A stretch of 64,000 bases of DNA from Subdoligranulum sp. (lineage in GTDB: Bacteria; Bacillota; Clostridia; Oscillospirales; Ruminococcaceae), in assembly GCA_014799685.1 (NCBI GenBank), contig JAAVHN010000029.1, positions 90,131-154,130 on the forward strand. Reading direction: 5' to 3'. The notes under the pieces are model-generated. The model saw nothing but the letters and a program-made list of their open reading frames with translations, was not told the origin of the DNA and ran no database searches. Shown here in pieces: positions 24,041 to 33,427 of this stretch. The number at the start of each line of letters is the position of its first letter. Position 1 is the stretch's first letter. The translations under genes and the position numbers were made by a program.

Positions 24041-26461
24041 TCAGTCGATCTTCAGAATCAATTCCAGCACGCGGCCGGCGCAGGCCTCGAGGTCGGCGCG
24101 GGTGATGAGGCCCTGTTCCATGGCGGCCTGCACACGCTCGGGGTATCCGGTGGCCATCTTCAGATCGTTGCCGGCCAGGATCTCCTTGTAATGCTCGGCG
24201 CGGTTCCACCAATCGGTCATCACCAGGCCGGTATAGCCCCAATCCCCGCGCAGGATGTCGGTGAGCAGCTCCTTGCTCTCGGAGGCGCGGCGGCCGTTGA
24301 TGATGTTGTACGCGCTCATGATGGCCCAGGGCTGAGCCTCGCGCACAATGATCTCGAAGGCGCGCAGATACAGCTCGCGCAGCGCGCGCTGCGAGACGCG
24401 GGAATCGCTGTGCTTGCGGTTCGTCTCCTTGTTGTTGCAGGCGAAGTGCTTCACCGTCGCGGCAACGTGCTGCGATTGAATGCCCTTCACCATCGACGCC
24501 GCCAGCTTGCCCGTGAGCAGCGGATCCTCAGACCAATACTCAAAGTTGCGTCCGCAGAATGGGCTGCGGTGCAGGTTCACGGCGGGCGCAAGCCACACGG
24601 CGATGTTGTTTTCCTTCACCTCCGCGGCGGCGGCGGCGCCCACATTGGCAGTGAGCTCGGTATCCCACGTTGCCGCCAGCAGCGTGGCGCAGGGCCATGC
24701 CGTCGTGCATACGCCGCAGGCGGGCGCAAGGCGCAGACCGGCGGGGCCGTCGGCCGTGGTGATGGTGGGCACGCCGTACTCCGGCAGATTGCCCATGCCG
24801 AATGTGTTGGAAACAGATGTATTCGGCTGCCCGCCCAGCAGATGGATCAGATCGGCGTCGCTCAGCTGCGCCATAAAATCTTCCAGCGTCATTTTTCCCT
24901 CGGCCACAGCCGTAAAGGGCGTTGCGCCGTCCGCATAGGGCTTTACCATTGGGTGACGATCCCGGCCGCGCACGGCGGGGAACATGGCCTCTTCGGTACC
25001 GGCAGGCAGCCGCTGCAATGCGTTCTCGTTGGGGTCGATGGCCTCGCACACAGGCAGCGCCTCATAGCTGCCGTCCGCCAGCAGGCGTTTTTCCAGGCTC
25101 GAGGGCGCCAGGCTGTCGCTCACCTCGCGCACAACGGCCGTCTCTGCCTGCTCGTAGGCATAGCCAAGCTCCTGTACATCCCGCACGGAGGTGCCGAGAT
25201 AAAGCGTGTACCGCCCCTGCTCCAGCACCCAGGCGCTGCGGCGGATCCTGCCCAGATCGTCGAAGCTCGCCATCTCGCCGGCGGCAAAGCACAGCGTCAG
25301 CACCTCGCTCTCGCCGGGGGCGAGCAGCTTTGTCTTCCCGAATGCCGCCAGGCTGCGGGCCGGCTTTTGCAGCGCCCCCTGCGGTGCGGCAAAATACAGC
25401 TGCACCACCTCTTTGCCGGCGCAGCTGCCGGTGTTTGTCACACGGGCGCAGACATAGATCTGCCCGTCCTTTTCGCCGGCCGTCAGCGGTTCTACGGAAA
25501 ATTCGGTGTAGGAAAGGCCGAAGCCGAACGGGTACAGCACCTTTTTGCCGGCGCCCGGCAGCGTTTCAAAGTAGCGGTAGCCCACATAGATATCCTCGGT
25601 GTACGCCGCATAGTGCGGCGATTCGAAGAAGCCCTCGGTGGAGGGGTAATCGCCCAGATCCTGCGCGAAGGTGTCCGGCAGCTTGCCGCAGGGGTTCGCC
25701 TTGCCGGTGAGCAGTGCGGCCACGGCGCTGCCGCCCTCCATGCCCGCCTGATAGGCCAGCAGCACGGAGGGAATGCGCGCGTCATCACAGAACCACGAAA
25801 CGTCCACCACGCCGCCGACGTTGAGCACCAGCACCACTTTGTCGAACGCGGCGCACACCTGCTCGACGAGCGTGCGCTCGGCCCCGGTGCGGTAAAAATC
25901 GCTCTTGCCGAAAACGCGCGCGGCAAGCTGGGGCATTGTCAGCTCGTGCTCCCACGGATTCTCCTCGTTCTTGTCGACATACTCGTTGTCGGAGCGGTCC
26001 CAGCCCTCGCCGGAAAAGCGGCTGATGACGATGACGGCCACATCCGACGCTGCGCGCGCCGCCGAAACAAGCTCCGCGGAAAGCGGAGCCTCGGCCATCA
26101 GGCCGGGCTGGTCGCCGGCGGCGTAACGGTCGGCCACATAGCGGCGGTAAAAATCCGAAAGCGGCTCGTAGAGCGGCACCTGCTCCTGTTTGAGGCCTTC
26201 GTAAACATTGCGGGTATAGGCAACGGTCACATCGCCGCTGCCGCCGCCGCCCTTTACATAGTCAAAGCTGCCCTTGCCGAACAGCGCCACGCGGGCGCCT
26301 TTGGCCAGCGGCAGCACGCCGCCCTCGTTTTTCAGCAGCACCATGCCCTCCTGCGCAGCCTGCCGCGACAGGGCGATGTGCGCGGACGAGGCGGTGACAT
26401 AGCCGTCCGGCGTAAGCGGCAGATTGGGCTGGAACATTGCACGTGTCCATTTTTTTGTCAT
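24041..26461 (-). CDS. GH3 beta-glucosidase with permuted domains
   Basis: 806-aa glycoside hydrolase, no signal peptide, so intracellular. The domain order is reversed relative to ordinary GH3. The alpha/beta sandwich comes first (FGKGSFDYVKGGGGSGDV near residues 60-77; SRFSGEGWDRSD carrying the likely acid/base Glu). The FnIII-type domain follows (FGFGLSYTEFSVEPL). The TIM barrel is last, with KHFACNNKETNR and the nucleophile Asp750 in LVMTDWW. AAGGAG precedes ATG 26461. A terminator separates it from the permease genes, so it has its own promoter (extended -10 at 26527). It probably releases glucose from imported oligosaccharides. Confidence 0.92.
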   Translation of the reverse strand: MTKKWTRAMFQPNLPLTPDGYVTASSAHIALSRQAAQEGMVLLKNEGGVLPLAKGARVALFGKGSFDYVKGGGGSGDVTVAYTRNVYEGLKQEQVPLYEPLSDFYRRYVADRYAAGDQPGLMAEAPLSAELVSAARAASDVAVIVISRFSGEGWDRSDNEYVDKNEENPWEHELTMPQLAARVFGKSDFYRTGAERTLVEQVCAAFDKVVLVLNVGGVVDVSWFCDDARIPSVLLAYQAGMEGGSAVAALLTGKANPCGKLPDTFAQDLGDYPSTEGFFESPHYAAYTEDIYVGYRYFETLPGAGKKVLYPFGFGLSYTEFSVEPLTAGEKDGQIYVCARVTNTGSCAGKEVVQLYFAAPQGALQKPARSLAAFGKTKLLAPGESEVLTLCFAAGEMASFDDLGRIRRSAWVLEQGRYTLYLGTSVRDVQELGYAYEQAETAVVREVSDSLAPSSLEKRLLADGSYEALPVCEAIDPNENALQRLPAGTEEAMFPAVRGRDRHPMVKPYADGATPFTAVAEGKMTLEDFMAQLSDADLIHLLGGQPNTSVSNTFGMGNLPEYGVPTITTADGPAGLRLAPACGVCTTAWPCATLLAATWDTELTANVGAAAAAEVKENNIAVWLAPAVNLHRSPFCGRNFEYWSEDPLLTGKLAASMVKGIQSQHVAATVKHFACNNKETNRKHSDSRVSQRALRELYLRAFEIIVREAQPWAIMSAYNIINGRRASESKELLTDILRGDWGYTGLVMTDWWNRAEHYKEILAGNDLKMATGYPERVQAAMEQGLITRADLEACAGRVLELILKID

Positions 26462-26526
26462 GGTCAAACTCTCCTTGGATATGATAGAATGATCGCCGCC
26501 GCATCCGGCCGGCCGATCGTATCTCC

Positions 26527-26555
26527 AGTATAGCATAAGTAAGCATAAAAAAACA
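26527..26555 (-). promoter_or_regulatory. Promoter of GH3 gene
   Basis: Extended -10 TGCTATACT with -10 at 26527-26532; the -35 region (TGTTTT) is poor. Confidence 0.5.
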
Positions 26556-26581
26556 CTGCCCATCGCAAAAAATGGGCAGTG
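26545..26581 (-). terminator. Terminator after permease operon
   Basis: CACTGCCCAT (26554-26563) pairs with ATGGGCAGTG (26572-26581); on the minus strand it is followed by TTTTTTTATGC. Confidence 0.85.
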
Positions 26582-26594
26582 CCTGGGAATGCGG

Positions 26595-27422
26595 TTATTC
26601 CTTCACGGCGCCCGCGGTAACACTGCTGATGATGTACCTCGAGAAGAAGGCAAACACAAGCAGGATGGGAACAACGGAGATGGCGACGGCCAGATAGATC
26701 GCGCCCTGGTTCTTGTTGATATCCGAAGACGCGCGCAGGGTGGCCATCATGACGGGCAGCGTCATTTTGCCGGGCTTGCTGATGAGGATCATCGGCAGCA
26801 GGTAGTTGTTCCAGTTGCCGATAAAGCCCATGATGCCCATGGTGGACACGGCCGGCGCCATGATCGGCAGAACAATGCGGTTGAAGATGTAAAACTCATT
26901 CGCACCCATGATGCGGGCCGATTCCATCAGCGCGCGGGGCACGGTGGATTCGGCGTACTGCTTTAAGAAGAACACGGTGCCCGCGGCGGCGATGCCCGGA
27001 ATGATCAGCGGGATATAGCTGTTGAGCAGGCCCAGCGAGGTGCACAGCTGGAAGAAGCCGATCAGCGAGAGCTGGCCGGGGATCATCATGAACACGAGGA
27101 TCACGCCGAACAGCACCTTATTCCCCTTGAAATCGTAGAACGCCATGCCGTAGGCTGTCATAGCCGAGAAGTAAGCCGAAAGCAGCGTGGCGGGCACGGC
27201 CACGATCAGGCTGTTGAGCATGCCGAGGAACGGGTTGAAGTAGTTGAACACCTGTTCCATATTGGCGGCGGTGGCACTGCCCGGGAGCAGCGTAAAGCCG
27301 CTGGCGATCTCATTGCCGGTGCGGGTCGCGTTCACCAGCATCAGCAGGAAGGGGAAAATGCACGTCAAAGCCAGCAGAACCAGAAACAGATAAACGAAAA
27401 ATTTCGCAATGCGTGTTGACAT
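26595..27422 (-). CDS. Sugar ABC transporter permease (MalG type)
   Basis: 275-aa inner-membrane protein with six hydrophobic segments. The cytoplasmic EAA loop reads ESARIMGANEFYIFNRIVLP, the ATPase-docking motif of carbohydrate uptake (CUT1) permeases. It is the last gene of a binding protein-MalF-MalG set. ATG at 27420-27422 with GGAGGGTG. No ATPase gene is in the window, so it presumably uses a shared MsmK/UgpC-type ATPase. A strong terminator follows. Confidence 0.93.
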   Translation of the reverse strand: MSTRIAKFFVYLFLVLLALTCIFPFLLMLVNATRTGNEIASGFTLLPGSATAANMEQVFNYFNPFLGMLNSLIVAVPATLLSAYFSAMTAYGMAFYDFKGNKVLFGVILVFMMIPGQLSLIGFFQLCTSLGLLNSYIPLIIPGIAAAGTVFFLKQYAESTVPRALMESARIMGANEFYIFNRIVLPIMAPAVSTMGIMGFIGNWNNYLLPMILISKPGKMTLPVMMATLRASSDINKNQGAIYLAVAISVVPILLVFAFFSRYIISSVTAGAVKE

Positions 27423-27439
27423 TTCAATTCACCCTCCTA

Positions 27440-28357
27440 TCACTTATCTTTGTTGAAGAATTTCAGCTGGATGAGCGTGACGAGCAGGATGATGAGGAAC
27501 AGCGCATAGGCCACGGCGGAAGCATAGCTTGTCTGGATGCTGCCGGGGGTGAAGCCAAATTTGTACAGATACATCATCACGGTCTGCACATCGTCGTACG
27601 AGGCGGTGGCCGCGTTGACCATCAGGTACGGCAGATCGAACATCTGCAGGCCGCCGATCAGCGAGGTGATCGCCACATACATCATGATGGGGTTGATCAG
27701 GGGCAGCGTGATGCGGCGGAAAATCGTCCATGTGCCGGCGCCGTCAATCGCGGCCGCCTCGAAGTAATCCTTGCTGATGCCCTGCACCGAAGCCATCAGC
27801 ATCAGGAACGAGTTGCCGAACCAGATCCAGCTCTGGATGACGGCGATCGTGTAGGGAGCCGCGTTCGGGCTGCCCAGCCAGTCGATGGGGTTGTATGTAG
27901 CCCCGAAGAGCTTATAGATGCCGCTGAGCATGACATTGAACGTGCCGAAGCGGTGATCGAGCAGCGTCTGGAACAAAAACGCGATGGACGTAGCGGCGAT
28001 CAGGTTCGGCAGATAGTAGATGATGCGGAACTGCTGCAGGCCCTTGATCTTCCAGTTCAGGTTGCTGAACACGATCACCAGCAGGAACGCAAGGCCCAGC
28101 TGCAGAACGATATTCACGCCCCAGATCCGGACGGTGTTCCCCAGCGCCCGCCAGAAGAACTTATCGGTAAATACACGGACATAGTTGTCCAGCCCCACCC
28201 AGTTCGGATCGCCCACGACCTTCAGGTCGGTGAAGCTTAAATACAGGGTGCGCAAAACCGGATAAATATTGAAGATGGCAAAAACGATCACGAAAGGAGC
28301 AACAAAAGCATAGCCCCAGCGGTTATACGCTGTCAGTTTGCTGCGCTTTGACTTCAT
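27440..28357 (-). CDS. Sugar ABC transporter permease (MalF type)
   Basis: 305-aa inner-membrane protein with about six spans. The EAA loop is YFEAAAIDGAGTWTIFRRIT. It partners with the downstream MalG-type permease, 17 nt away. ATG at 28355-28357 with AGGTGAAG upstream. A GC-rich hairpin lies between this gene and the binding-protein gene, consistent with lower permease than binding-protein output. Confidence 0.93.
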   Translation of the reverse strand: MKSKRSKLTAYNRWGYAFVAPFVIVFAIFNIYPVLRTLYLSFTDLKVVGDPNWVGLDNYVRVFTDKFFWRALGNTVRIWGVNIVLQLGLAFLLVIVFSNLNWKIKGLQQFRIIYYLPNLIAATSIAFLFQTLLDHRFGTFNVMLSGIYKLFGATYNPIDWLGSPNAAPYTIAVIQSWIWFGNSFLMLMASVQGISKDYFEAAAIDGAGTWTIFRRITLPLINPIMMYVAITSLIGGLQMFDLPYLMVNAATASYDDVQTVMMYLYKFGFTPGSIQTSYASAVAYALFLIILLVTLIQLKFFNKDK

Positions 28358-28386
28358 CGGACTTCACCTCTCAGATTTTTAAGTAT

Positions 28387-28419
28387 GGGATGCGGCCCGC
28401 ATGCCGCGGGCCGCATCCC
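28387..28419 (-). promoter_or_regulatory. Intercistronic hairpin between binding protein and permease genes
   Basis: GGGATGCGGCCCGC (28387-28400) pairs perfectly with GCGGGCCGCATCCC (28406-28419). There is no T run, so it more likely stabilises the upstream mRNA or dampens read-through than ends transcription. Confidence 0.6.
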
Positions 28420-28447
28420 GTTCTCTCAATGCTTATGAAGTCTGCGA

Positions 28448-29833
28448 TTACGCATCGCGCTCGATCACAAGCTCCGGATAAGTGGAGGCAACTTTGTCGT
28501 AGAACTCGTTGACTGCATCCTCTCTGCTCAGCTCGCCGGTCTTGATCTTGCCGATCGCAGCGCCCCAGGCGTCGCCGATCTGCTGGTCGTACTGGGTAAC
28601 AGTGCTCGGATCGATCTTGGCGGCCTGCTCAGCCCAGAACGCATACAGCTTCTGGTTGCCGTAAACCTCGTTCTCGTCGTCCTTATGGCGCTCCTGCGCG
28701 GAGAGCAGAGCAACAACGTCGCCCTCGGAGAATTCGATCCACCAGTCGGCCTCGTCGTCATTCAGCGTAGCGAACTGGATGAAATCCCAGGCCAGCTCCG
28801 GATTCTTGGAATAGGTGGAGATGCCCATCAGCGCGCCGCCGCCCCAGCCGGGGTTCGGGCCGGCGCAGACGCCCCACAGACCGGACAGATCGCCCACGTG
28901 GTCGCGCAGCGTCAGTGTGCCCCAGGTGGGCAGTGCAAACGAGAATACCTCAACCTGCTCGTCGTTCGCGTGCTCGCTCTCGAAATCCTCGGACCAGACG
29001 TTGTCGTCCGCGCTCAGGATCGGCACAGAGCCGGCCATGGCGAGGTACCACGGGGTGGACCAGGCGGAGCAGTAAGCGGTCAGGTCCTTCTGATACAGCT
29101 CGATGACCATGTCCATATAGTCCCAACGGCCCTGGCTCACGTTCAGCTTGCCGTCAACGACCCACGGCTCGTCGTTGGAGAAGTAGTTCATCTCAGAGTC
29201 GGAAGCGAAGCAGCGGTAGCCGGCATCCTTCAGCGTCTGGGCGGTCTGCAGAATGGTATCGTAATCCTTGAACAGCTCGCCGATCGCATCGGCATCGTCG
29301 GTGCCGAACACCTTCTCGGCGATATCACGGCGATAGAAGATGCCGGCCGGCGTGATCTGATAGCCGATCGCGCGCTGTACACCGTCATTGTCCTTGCCGA
29401 ACTGCCAGACATAGTCCGTCTGCTTGCCCGCATATTCCTGGGCGCCCAGAGCGTCCAGATCGGCGAACGCGCCATACTCGAACATATCGCCCAGCATCTG
29501 GGGCTCGCCCATGATGATGTCAACGGTGTCGTCATGGCCCATGATGGCCGTCTGCAGCTTTGTGGGATAATCGGCCGGAGCGATGACGTTGACTTCGACC
29601 TCAACGCCGGTCTGCTCCTGATAGTAAGCGCCGATGTCCTTCAAATCGTCCGCCAGCGCCCAGATGACGAGCTTCTGGCCGGAAGTGCTGCCGCCGGTGC
29701 TGCCGCCGCCGTTGCCGGTACCGGCGCCGCCGTCAGCCGTGGGCGTGGAGCTGTCGCCGCCGCCGCATGCGACAAGGGACAGGCCCATGACGAGCGCCAG
29801 CAGCAACGCAAGAATTTTGGTTGCGTGTTTCAT
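28448..29833 (-). CDS. Sugar ABC transporter solute-binding lipoprotein
   Basis: 461 aa. The lipoprotein signal ends in LSLVAC with Cys23, followed by a Gly/Ser/Thr linker and a family 1 solute-binding fold (LVIWALADDLKDIGAYYQEQ). C-terminal Trp/Asp-rich patches (WDFIQFATLNDDEADWW) are typical of oligosaccharide binders. ATG at 29831-29833 with AAGGAGG. It is upstream of the two permease genes and downstream of the large phosphorylase. It likely captures beta-gluco-oligosaccharides; the exact ligand is inferred from context. Confidence 0.92.
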   Translation of the reverse strand: MKHATKILALLLALVMGLSLVACGGGDSSTPTADGGAGTGNGGGSTGGSTSGQKLVIWALADDLKDIGAYYQEQTGVEVEVNVIAPADYPTKLQTAIMGHDDTVDIIMGEPQMLGDMFEYGAFADLDALGAQEYAGKQTDYVWQFGKDNDGVQRAIGYQITPAGIFYRRDIAEKVFGTDDADAIGELFKDYDTILQTAQTLKDAGYRCFASDSEMNYFSNDEPWVVDGKLNVSQGRWDYMDMVIELYQKDLTAYCSAWSTPWYLAMAGSVPILSADDNVWSEDFESEHANDEQVEVFSFALPTWGTLTLRDHVGDLSGLWGVCAGPNPGWGGGALMGISTYSKNPELAWDFIQFATLNDDEADWWIEFSEGDVVALLSAQERHKDDENEVYGNQKLYAFWAEQAAKIDPSTVTQYDQQIGDAWGAAIGKIKTGELSREDAVNEFYDKVASTYPELVIERDA

Positions 29834-30036
29834 TGTTTTATCCTCCTTATATTTTTGTGCGGCGGAGAGGTTGACACGGGTAACGCCGCACGTTTGATCC
29901 CCCCGCAAGGGGGGCTGTGTCCGATCGGGAATCGCCGGGCTGCGCGCCTGCACCGCAAATCGGGGCGGGCCTCCCCGGCCGTCCGGCAAAATGCTCAGAG
30001 CGGAGGGTCTGCCGGGCTATGCCGCAAAAAACACGC

Positions 30037-33000
30037 CTACGGGCGGGCCAGTACCACGTCCGCCGCGGCAAAGCCGCCATCGCGCAGTTCTTCGGCCAGC
30101 GCGCCGCGCACCTCGCCGTCCCCGGCCGCAGCCGCAGTGCCGTCGGCGCGGGTGAGCGTGATGCTTTCCACACGGTATTCACCGGGGATGTGGTCCGCGC
30201 CGTCCGCCATGTGGTAGGTGACAAGCGTTTTGCCAAGGAACCGGGCGCTGACGGTGCGGCCTTCGCCGATGAGATAGCCCGGAATGGCGGGCTGCAGGCG
30301 GCAGACAAGCGTATCGCCCTCGAGGGCAAACGGTTCACCCCCAAAGAACATGCGGCGCCAGATGCTGAGGAATTCCGCCGTGGAGCCGCTCAGGCGCGCC
30401 ACAAAACCCCTGCCGTGGATGCTCTTGTCCGGGTTTGCGCTGCTGGCGAGGAACGAGGAATTCTCCAGCGTGCTGCGCCCGTACATTGCGGGGTCGAGGA
30501 ACGGGATGCATGTGGTGTGCAGATCCTCGAAGAACTCCTGATATAAGCCGCAGTGCAGCAGCTCCAGAAGGTATTTATACTCCATGTGCAGCCAGATGGA
30601 GGCGTTCTCCAGCCAGCCCGGCGTGAAGGTGCGCGCACGGCCCAGCTCGAACGAGCAGTCCTGGATCGACGCGTTCACGCGGTACATCGAAAGCTTTTTG
30701 TCATACAGCTCGTTTGCGCGCACCCTTGCGTACTGCGCGCGTTTTTCTTCCAGGGGCGCGGCCAGCTTCAGCCAGCGCACGGGCCCTTCGAGGAACGCGG
30801 GGATGCGCACCAGGGAGAAATGCTGCGGGTGGATGCCCGCCTCGTCCCTGGTATAATCGGTAACGTCATAGGCAAAATAGGCGGGGCACACCTGCGCCTC
30901 GGGCGCGGCCCCGGCTACGCCTGCCTTCACCGCCTTTTCAATGCCCCGGTGCACGGTCTCGGCCAGTTCTGCCAGCCGCCCGGCCAGCGCCCCGGCGGAA
31001 TACAACGTGCGTTTGCCGCTCACACCCTGCCAGGTTTTGGCGCGGTAGTCCTCTTTGATGTCGTTCATCTCGTTCCAGAACGCGGGCAATTCCTCCTGCG
31101 TCCGGATCGCGTTCCGGTGCGCAGCGTTCACGCCGCACAGCGCCTCTAAAAACGCGGCGACCTCCTCCAGCAGTGCGGTTTCGCCGGGATGCCGCTGCAG
31201 CGCGGCAATGGTATAGTCCAGCATGCGGGCCAACTCGTAGGTTTCGCACATCGAGGAGCCCAGCAGCCCGGGCAGGCCGTTCAGCGCGTCGTACCAGCCG
31301 GGCTTTCCGCCCTCCATCTCAACGCCCATGCCGTACGGATCCAGCGCGGCGAACTTGGCCGCACACAGCAGCGTCAGCTTCTCGATCAGCGTGCTGCGCA
31401 CGTGTGCCCCCTGCGCATCGCGCAGGTACAGATGTTCGGGCGTGCGGCAGGTGCTCTCGTCCAGCGCATAATACTGGCGGATGCCGTTTGCCGTCTCGGC
31501 ATAGCGTTTGGCGCGCGGCGCCACGCACACCTGCGAAACAAACCAGGTATAGGCCGGCTCATAGAGCAGATCGCGCTCCTGTTCCGGGAACACAGCCAGA
31601 TATTCTTCGACGAGGTCGAGGTTATATGTCCAGTGGTCGGTCCAGTAGCCCTCGCCGAAGCTTGCGTTCAGCTGTGCGTCCGAGGCCTCCAAAATACGCG
31701 CAAACAGCTGCTCCGTCAAAGCCTCGTCCGCCGCATCCTGCAGCGCCGCATACAGCTTGCCCGGCGTGAACGGTGCGCGCAGCAGCGCCTGCAGCGCCGT
31801 GCGGGCGGTTTCGTCCAGCGGCTGCAAAATCCCGGCAGCCTTTTCTTCGGGCAGCGAATATGTCTTCATCTCCACGCTCAGCGGGTTTGCGCCGTCCAGC
31901 TGGATCAGGCTGTAAAACGCGTGGATATTTTCCCGGCCGACAAACGGCGAAAAGAACGTATCGCTGCGCCGGTTCTGGTTTACATCGCGGAAATTCCCGT
32001 TGCCCTGCGTATAAAACTCCGGCAGCATCGAGAAATAGTTGTAATCGCGCTCCAAATCGCCGTGCTTGCGGGAATAGACATAGAACACCTTATCGTTCCC
32101 CAGCCGGATCGGCTGGCCGCCCCGCAAAACGTTATCCATATAGGTATACCGGCTGTAGGCGTCGAACAAAGCGTCGCCCGTGGAGGTCTCGATGCAATCG
32201 GTCAGCTCCTCCGTGAGGGCGCGCGCGCGCGCAAGCTTTGCCTCAAAATACGCGCCGTCCCGCGGCGTTTCTAAAAACACGTCCAGAAGCGCTTTGCTTT
32301 CCACCTGGCCGATCGCCTCTGTGAACGACAGGCTCTCGCCGGGCCCCAGCGTGCGCTCCAGCGCGAAAAACGCGCCGGGCAAAAGGTTCGAGGCATTCTG
32401 CTCCTGCGCGAATACGCCCGCGCAGCCTCCCCCGGCAAAAACCAGGGGCTTTTTCAGGCCCGTATCATACGAAAAGACGGCGCCCATATCGGTGACAACC
32501 GGCAGCAGCGCGCCGGTTTCATCAAAGCCAAGCGCAAAATTGCCGCCCGCGATCTCGCTCACCTGCGCGGTATCATCCTGACTCGCGCGCACACGGTAAT
32601 AGGGCCGGCGCGCGGCGGTGTCCTCCACCTGCATCGACGCCTTGATCGTCTGAAGCATGTTTTTCAGCGGGTCGTCGCCCACGCCGTAGGGCACGAGCTC
32701 CGGCATCCCGTCCAAAACCTCCAGCCGGCAGCTTTCCTTGCCGGTATTGGTCACCTTCACATGCCGCACCAATGCGCCAAGGCGCTCCTCGGGCAGTACA
32801 AAATAGCAGACTTCTGTGCGAAGCCCGCTTTCCGGGTCGTTTTCTTCAATTTCCAGCGTATTCATCCCGATGGACATATCGCAGTGCTCCGCACACCGGA
32901 AAAGCTCTGAAAAATGCCCGTCCCGGCGCACAAATGTGCGAAAACCGGTTTGTTCCACCGAGGCATAGGCCCTGTGCGCGGGCAAAAACTCCATGATCGC

Positions 33001-33165
33001 GTGGTCCTTGTTGTCCACACCGAAGCTGACGACACCCTGGCCGCGGTTGACATAGTAGCACCACAGCGGGATACCCTGAATGCCCGCAATGCCCGGCAAA
33101 AAGCTTGCAAACGGCGGTTTTTGCCCATAGCGCTGCACACGAAAGATCTGTGTTTCGTTTTTCAT
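30037..33165 (-). CDS. Large glycoside phosphorylase (GH161/GH94-like)
   Basis: 1042-aa cytoplasmic protein. It starts with a beta-sandwich region (SFLPGIAGIQGIPLWCYYVN, then GVDNKDHAIMEF) and carries EGYWTDHWTYNLDLVEEYL, a hallmark of the very large proteins often called cellobiose phosphorylase. Its length and N-terminus fit inverting phosphorylases of the GH161/GH149 type for beta-1,3-gluco-oligosaccharides better than 800-aa GH94 enzymes. A candidate catalytic acid is Asp702 in WNEMNDIKEDY. It would cleave oligosaccharides with phosphate to glucose-1-phosphate. ATG 33165 with GGGAGG. It is divergent from the AraC gene and first in the importer operon. Confidence 0.8.
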   Translation of the reverse strand: MKNETQIFRVQRYGQKPPFASFLPGIAGIQGIPLWCYYVNRGQGVVSFGVDNKDHAIMEFLPAHRAYASVEQTGFRTFVRRDGHFSELFRCAEHCDMSIGMNTLEIEENDPESGLRTEVCYFVLPEERLGALVRHVKVTNTGKESCRLEVLDGMPELVPYGVGDDPLKNMLQTIKASMQVEDTAARRPYYRVRASQDDTAQVSEIAGGNFALGFDETGALLPVVTDMGAVFSYDTGLKKPLVFAGGGCAGVFAQEQNASNLLPGAFFALERTLGPGESLSFTEAIGQVESKALLDVFLETPRDGAYFEAKLARARALTEELTDCIETSTGDALFDAYSRYTYMDNVLRGGQPIRLGNDKVFYVYSRKHGDLERDYNYFSMLPEFYTQGNGNFRDVNQNRRSDTFFSPFVGRENIHAFYSLIQLDGANPLSVEMKTYSLPEEKAAGILQPLDETARTALQALLRAPFTPGKLYAALQDAADEALTEQLFARILEASDAQLNASFGEGYWTDHWTYNLDLVEEYLAVFPEQERDLLYEPAYTWFVSQVCVAPRAKRYAETANGIRQYYALDESTCRTPEHLYLRDAQGAHVRSTLIEKLTLLCAAKFAALDPYGMGVEMEGGKPGWYDALNGLPGLLGSSMCETYELARMLDYTIAALQRHPGETALLEEVAAFLEALCGVNAAHRNAIRTQEELPAFWNEMNDIKEDYRAKTWQGVSGKRTLYSAGALAGRLAELAETVHRGIEKAVKAGVAGAAPEAQVCPAYFAYDVTDYTRDEAGIHPQHFSLVRIPAFLEGPVRWLKLAAPLEEKRAQYARVRANELYDKKLSMYRVNASIQDCSFELGRARTFTPGWLENASIWLHMEYKYLLELLHCGLYQEFFEDLHTTCIPFLDPAMYGRSTLENSSFLASSANPDKSIHGRGFVARLSGSTAEFLSIWRRMFFGGEPFALEGDTLVCRLQPAIPGYLIGEGRTVSARFLGKTLVTYHMADGADHIPGEYRVESITLTRADGTAAAAGDGEVRGALAEELRDGGFAAADVVLARP

Positions 33166-33244
33166 CAGGGCAGCCTCCCTTCCAAAATGCACACGGGTGT
33201 TCACAGCGTTCCAGCGCCGGATCCTACCGAATTCTATAAGTGTA

Positions 33245-33275
33245 ATTATAACTATATTGTTTTTTTAATCTACAA
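33245..33275 (-). promoter_or_regulatory. Possible promoter of phosphorylase/importer operon
   Basis: Minus strand TATAAT (33245-33250) with TTGTAG (33270-33275) at a 19-nt spacing, in an AT-rich divergent region. The poor spacing suggests activator dependence, in line with the adjacent AraC gene. Confidence 0.45.
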
Positions 33276-33314
33276 AATTTCTGGCAAAAATGTCAGATTC
33301 ATGACCTGTTTTCC

Positions 33315-33343
33315 TTGCACTTATGTAGAAAATGTGATATTAT
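33315..33343 (+). promoter_or_regulatory. Promoter of AraC regulator gene
   Basis: TTGCAC (33315-33320), 17-nt spacer, TATTAT (33338-33343). Confidence 0.7.
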
Positions 33344-33427
33344 TTTGGTATAAAATTAACAAATCTGCGCGCTTTTCCGGGCGGCACGGGCTTAATTTTC
33401 AACAAAGCGCGGAGAGGAGATGTTTTT

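Noticed and set aside
24002-26533. 843-codon open frame on the plus strand, opposite the GH3 gene
   Set aside because: It lies antisense to a clear enzyme gene; long antisense frames are expected from GC-rich codon use. No ribosome site, no family motif. The same applies to long antisense frames at 34582-36885, 37132-39786 and 42868-45231.
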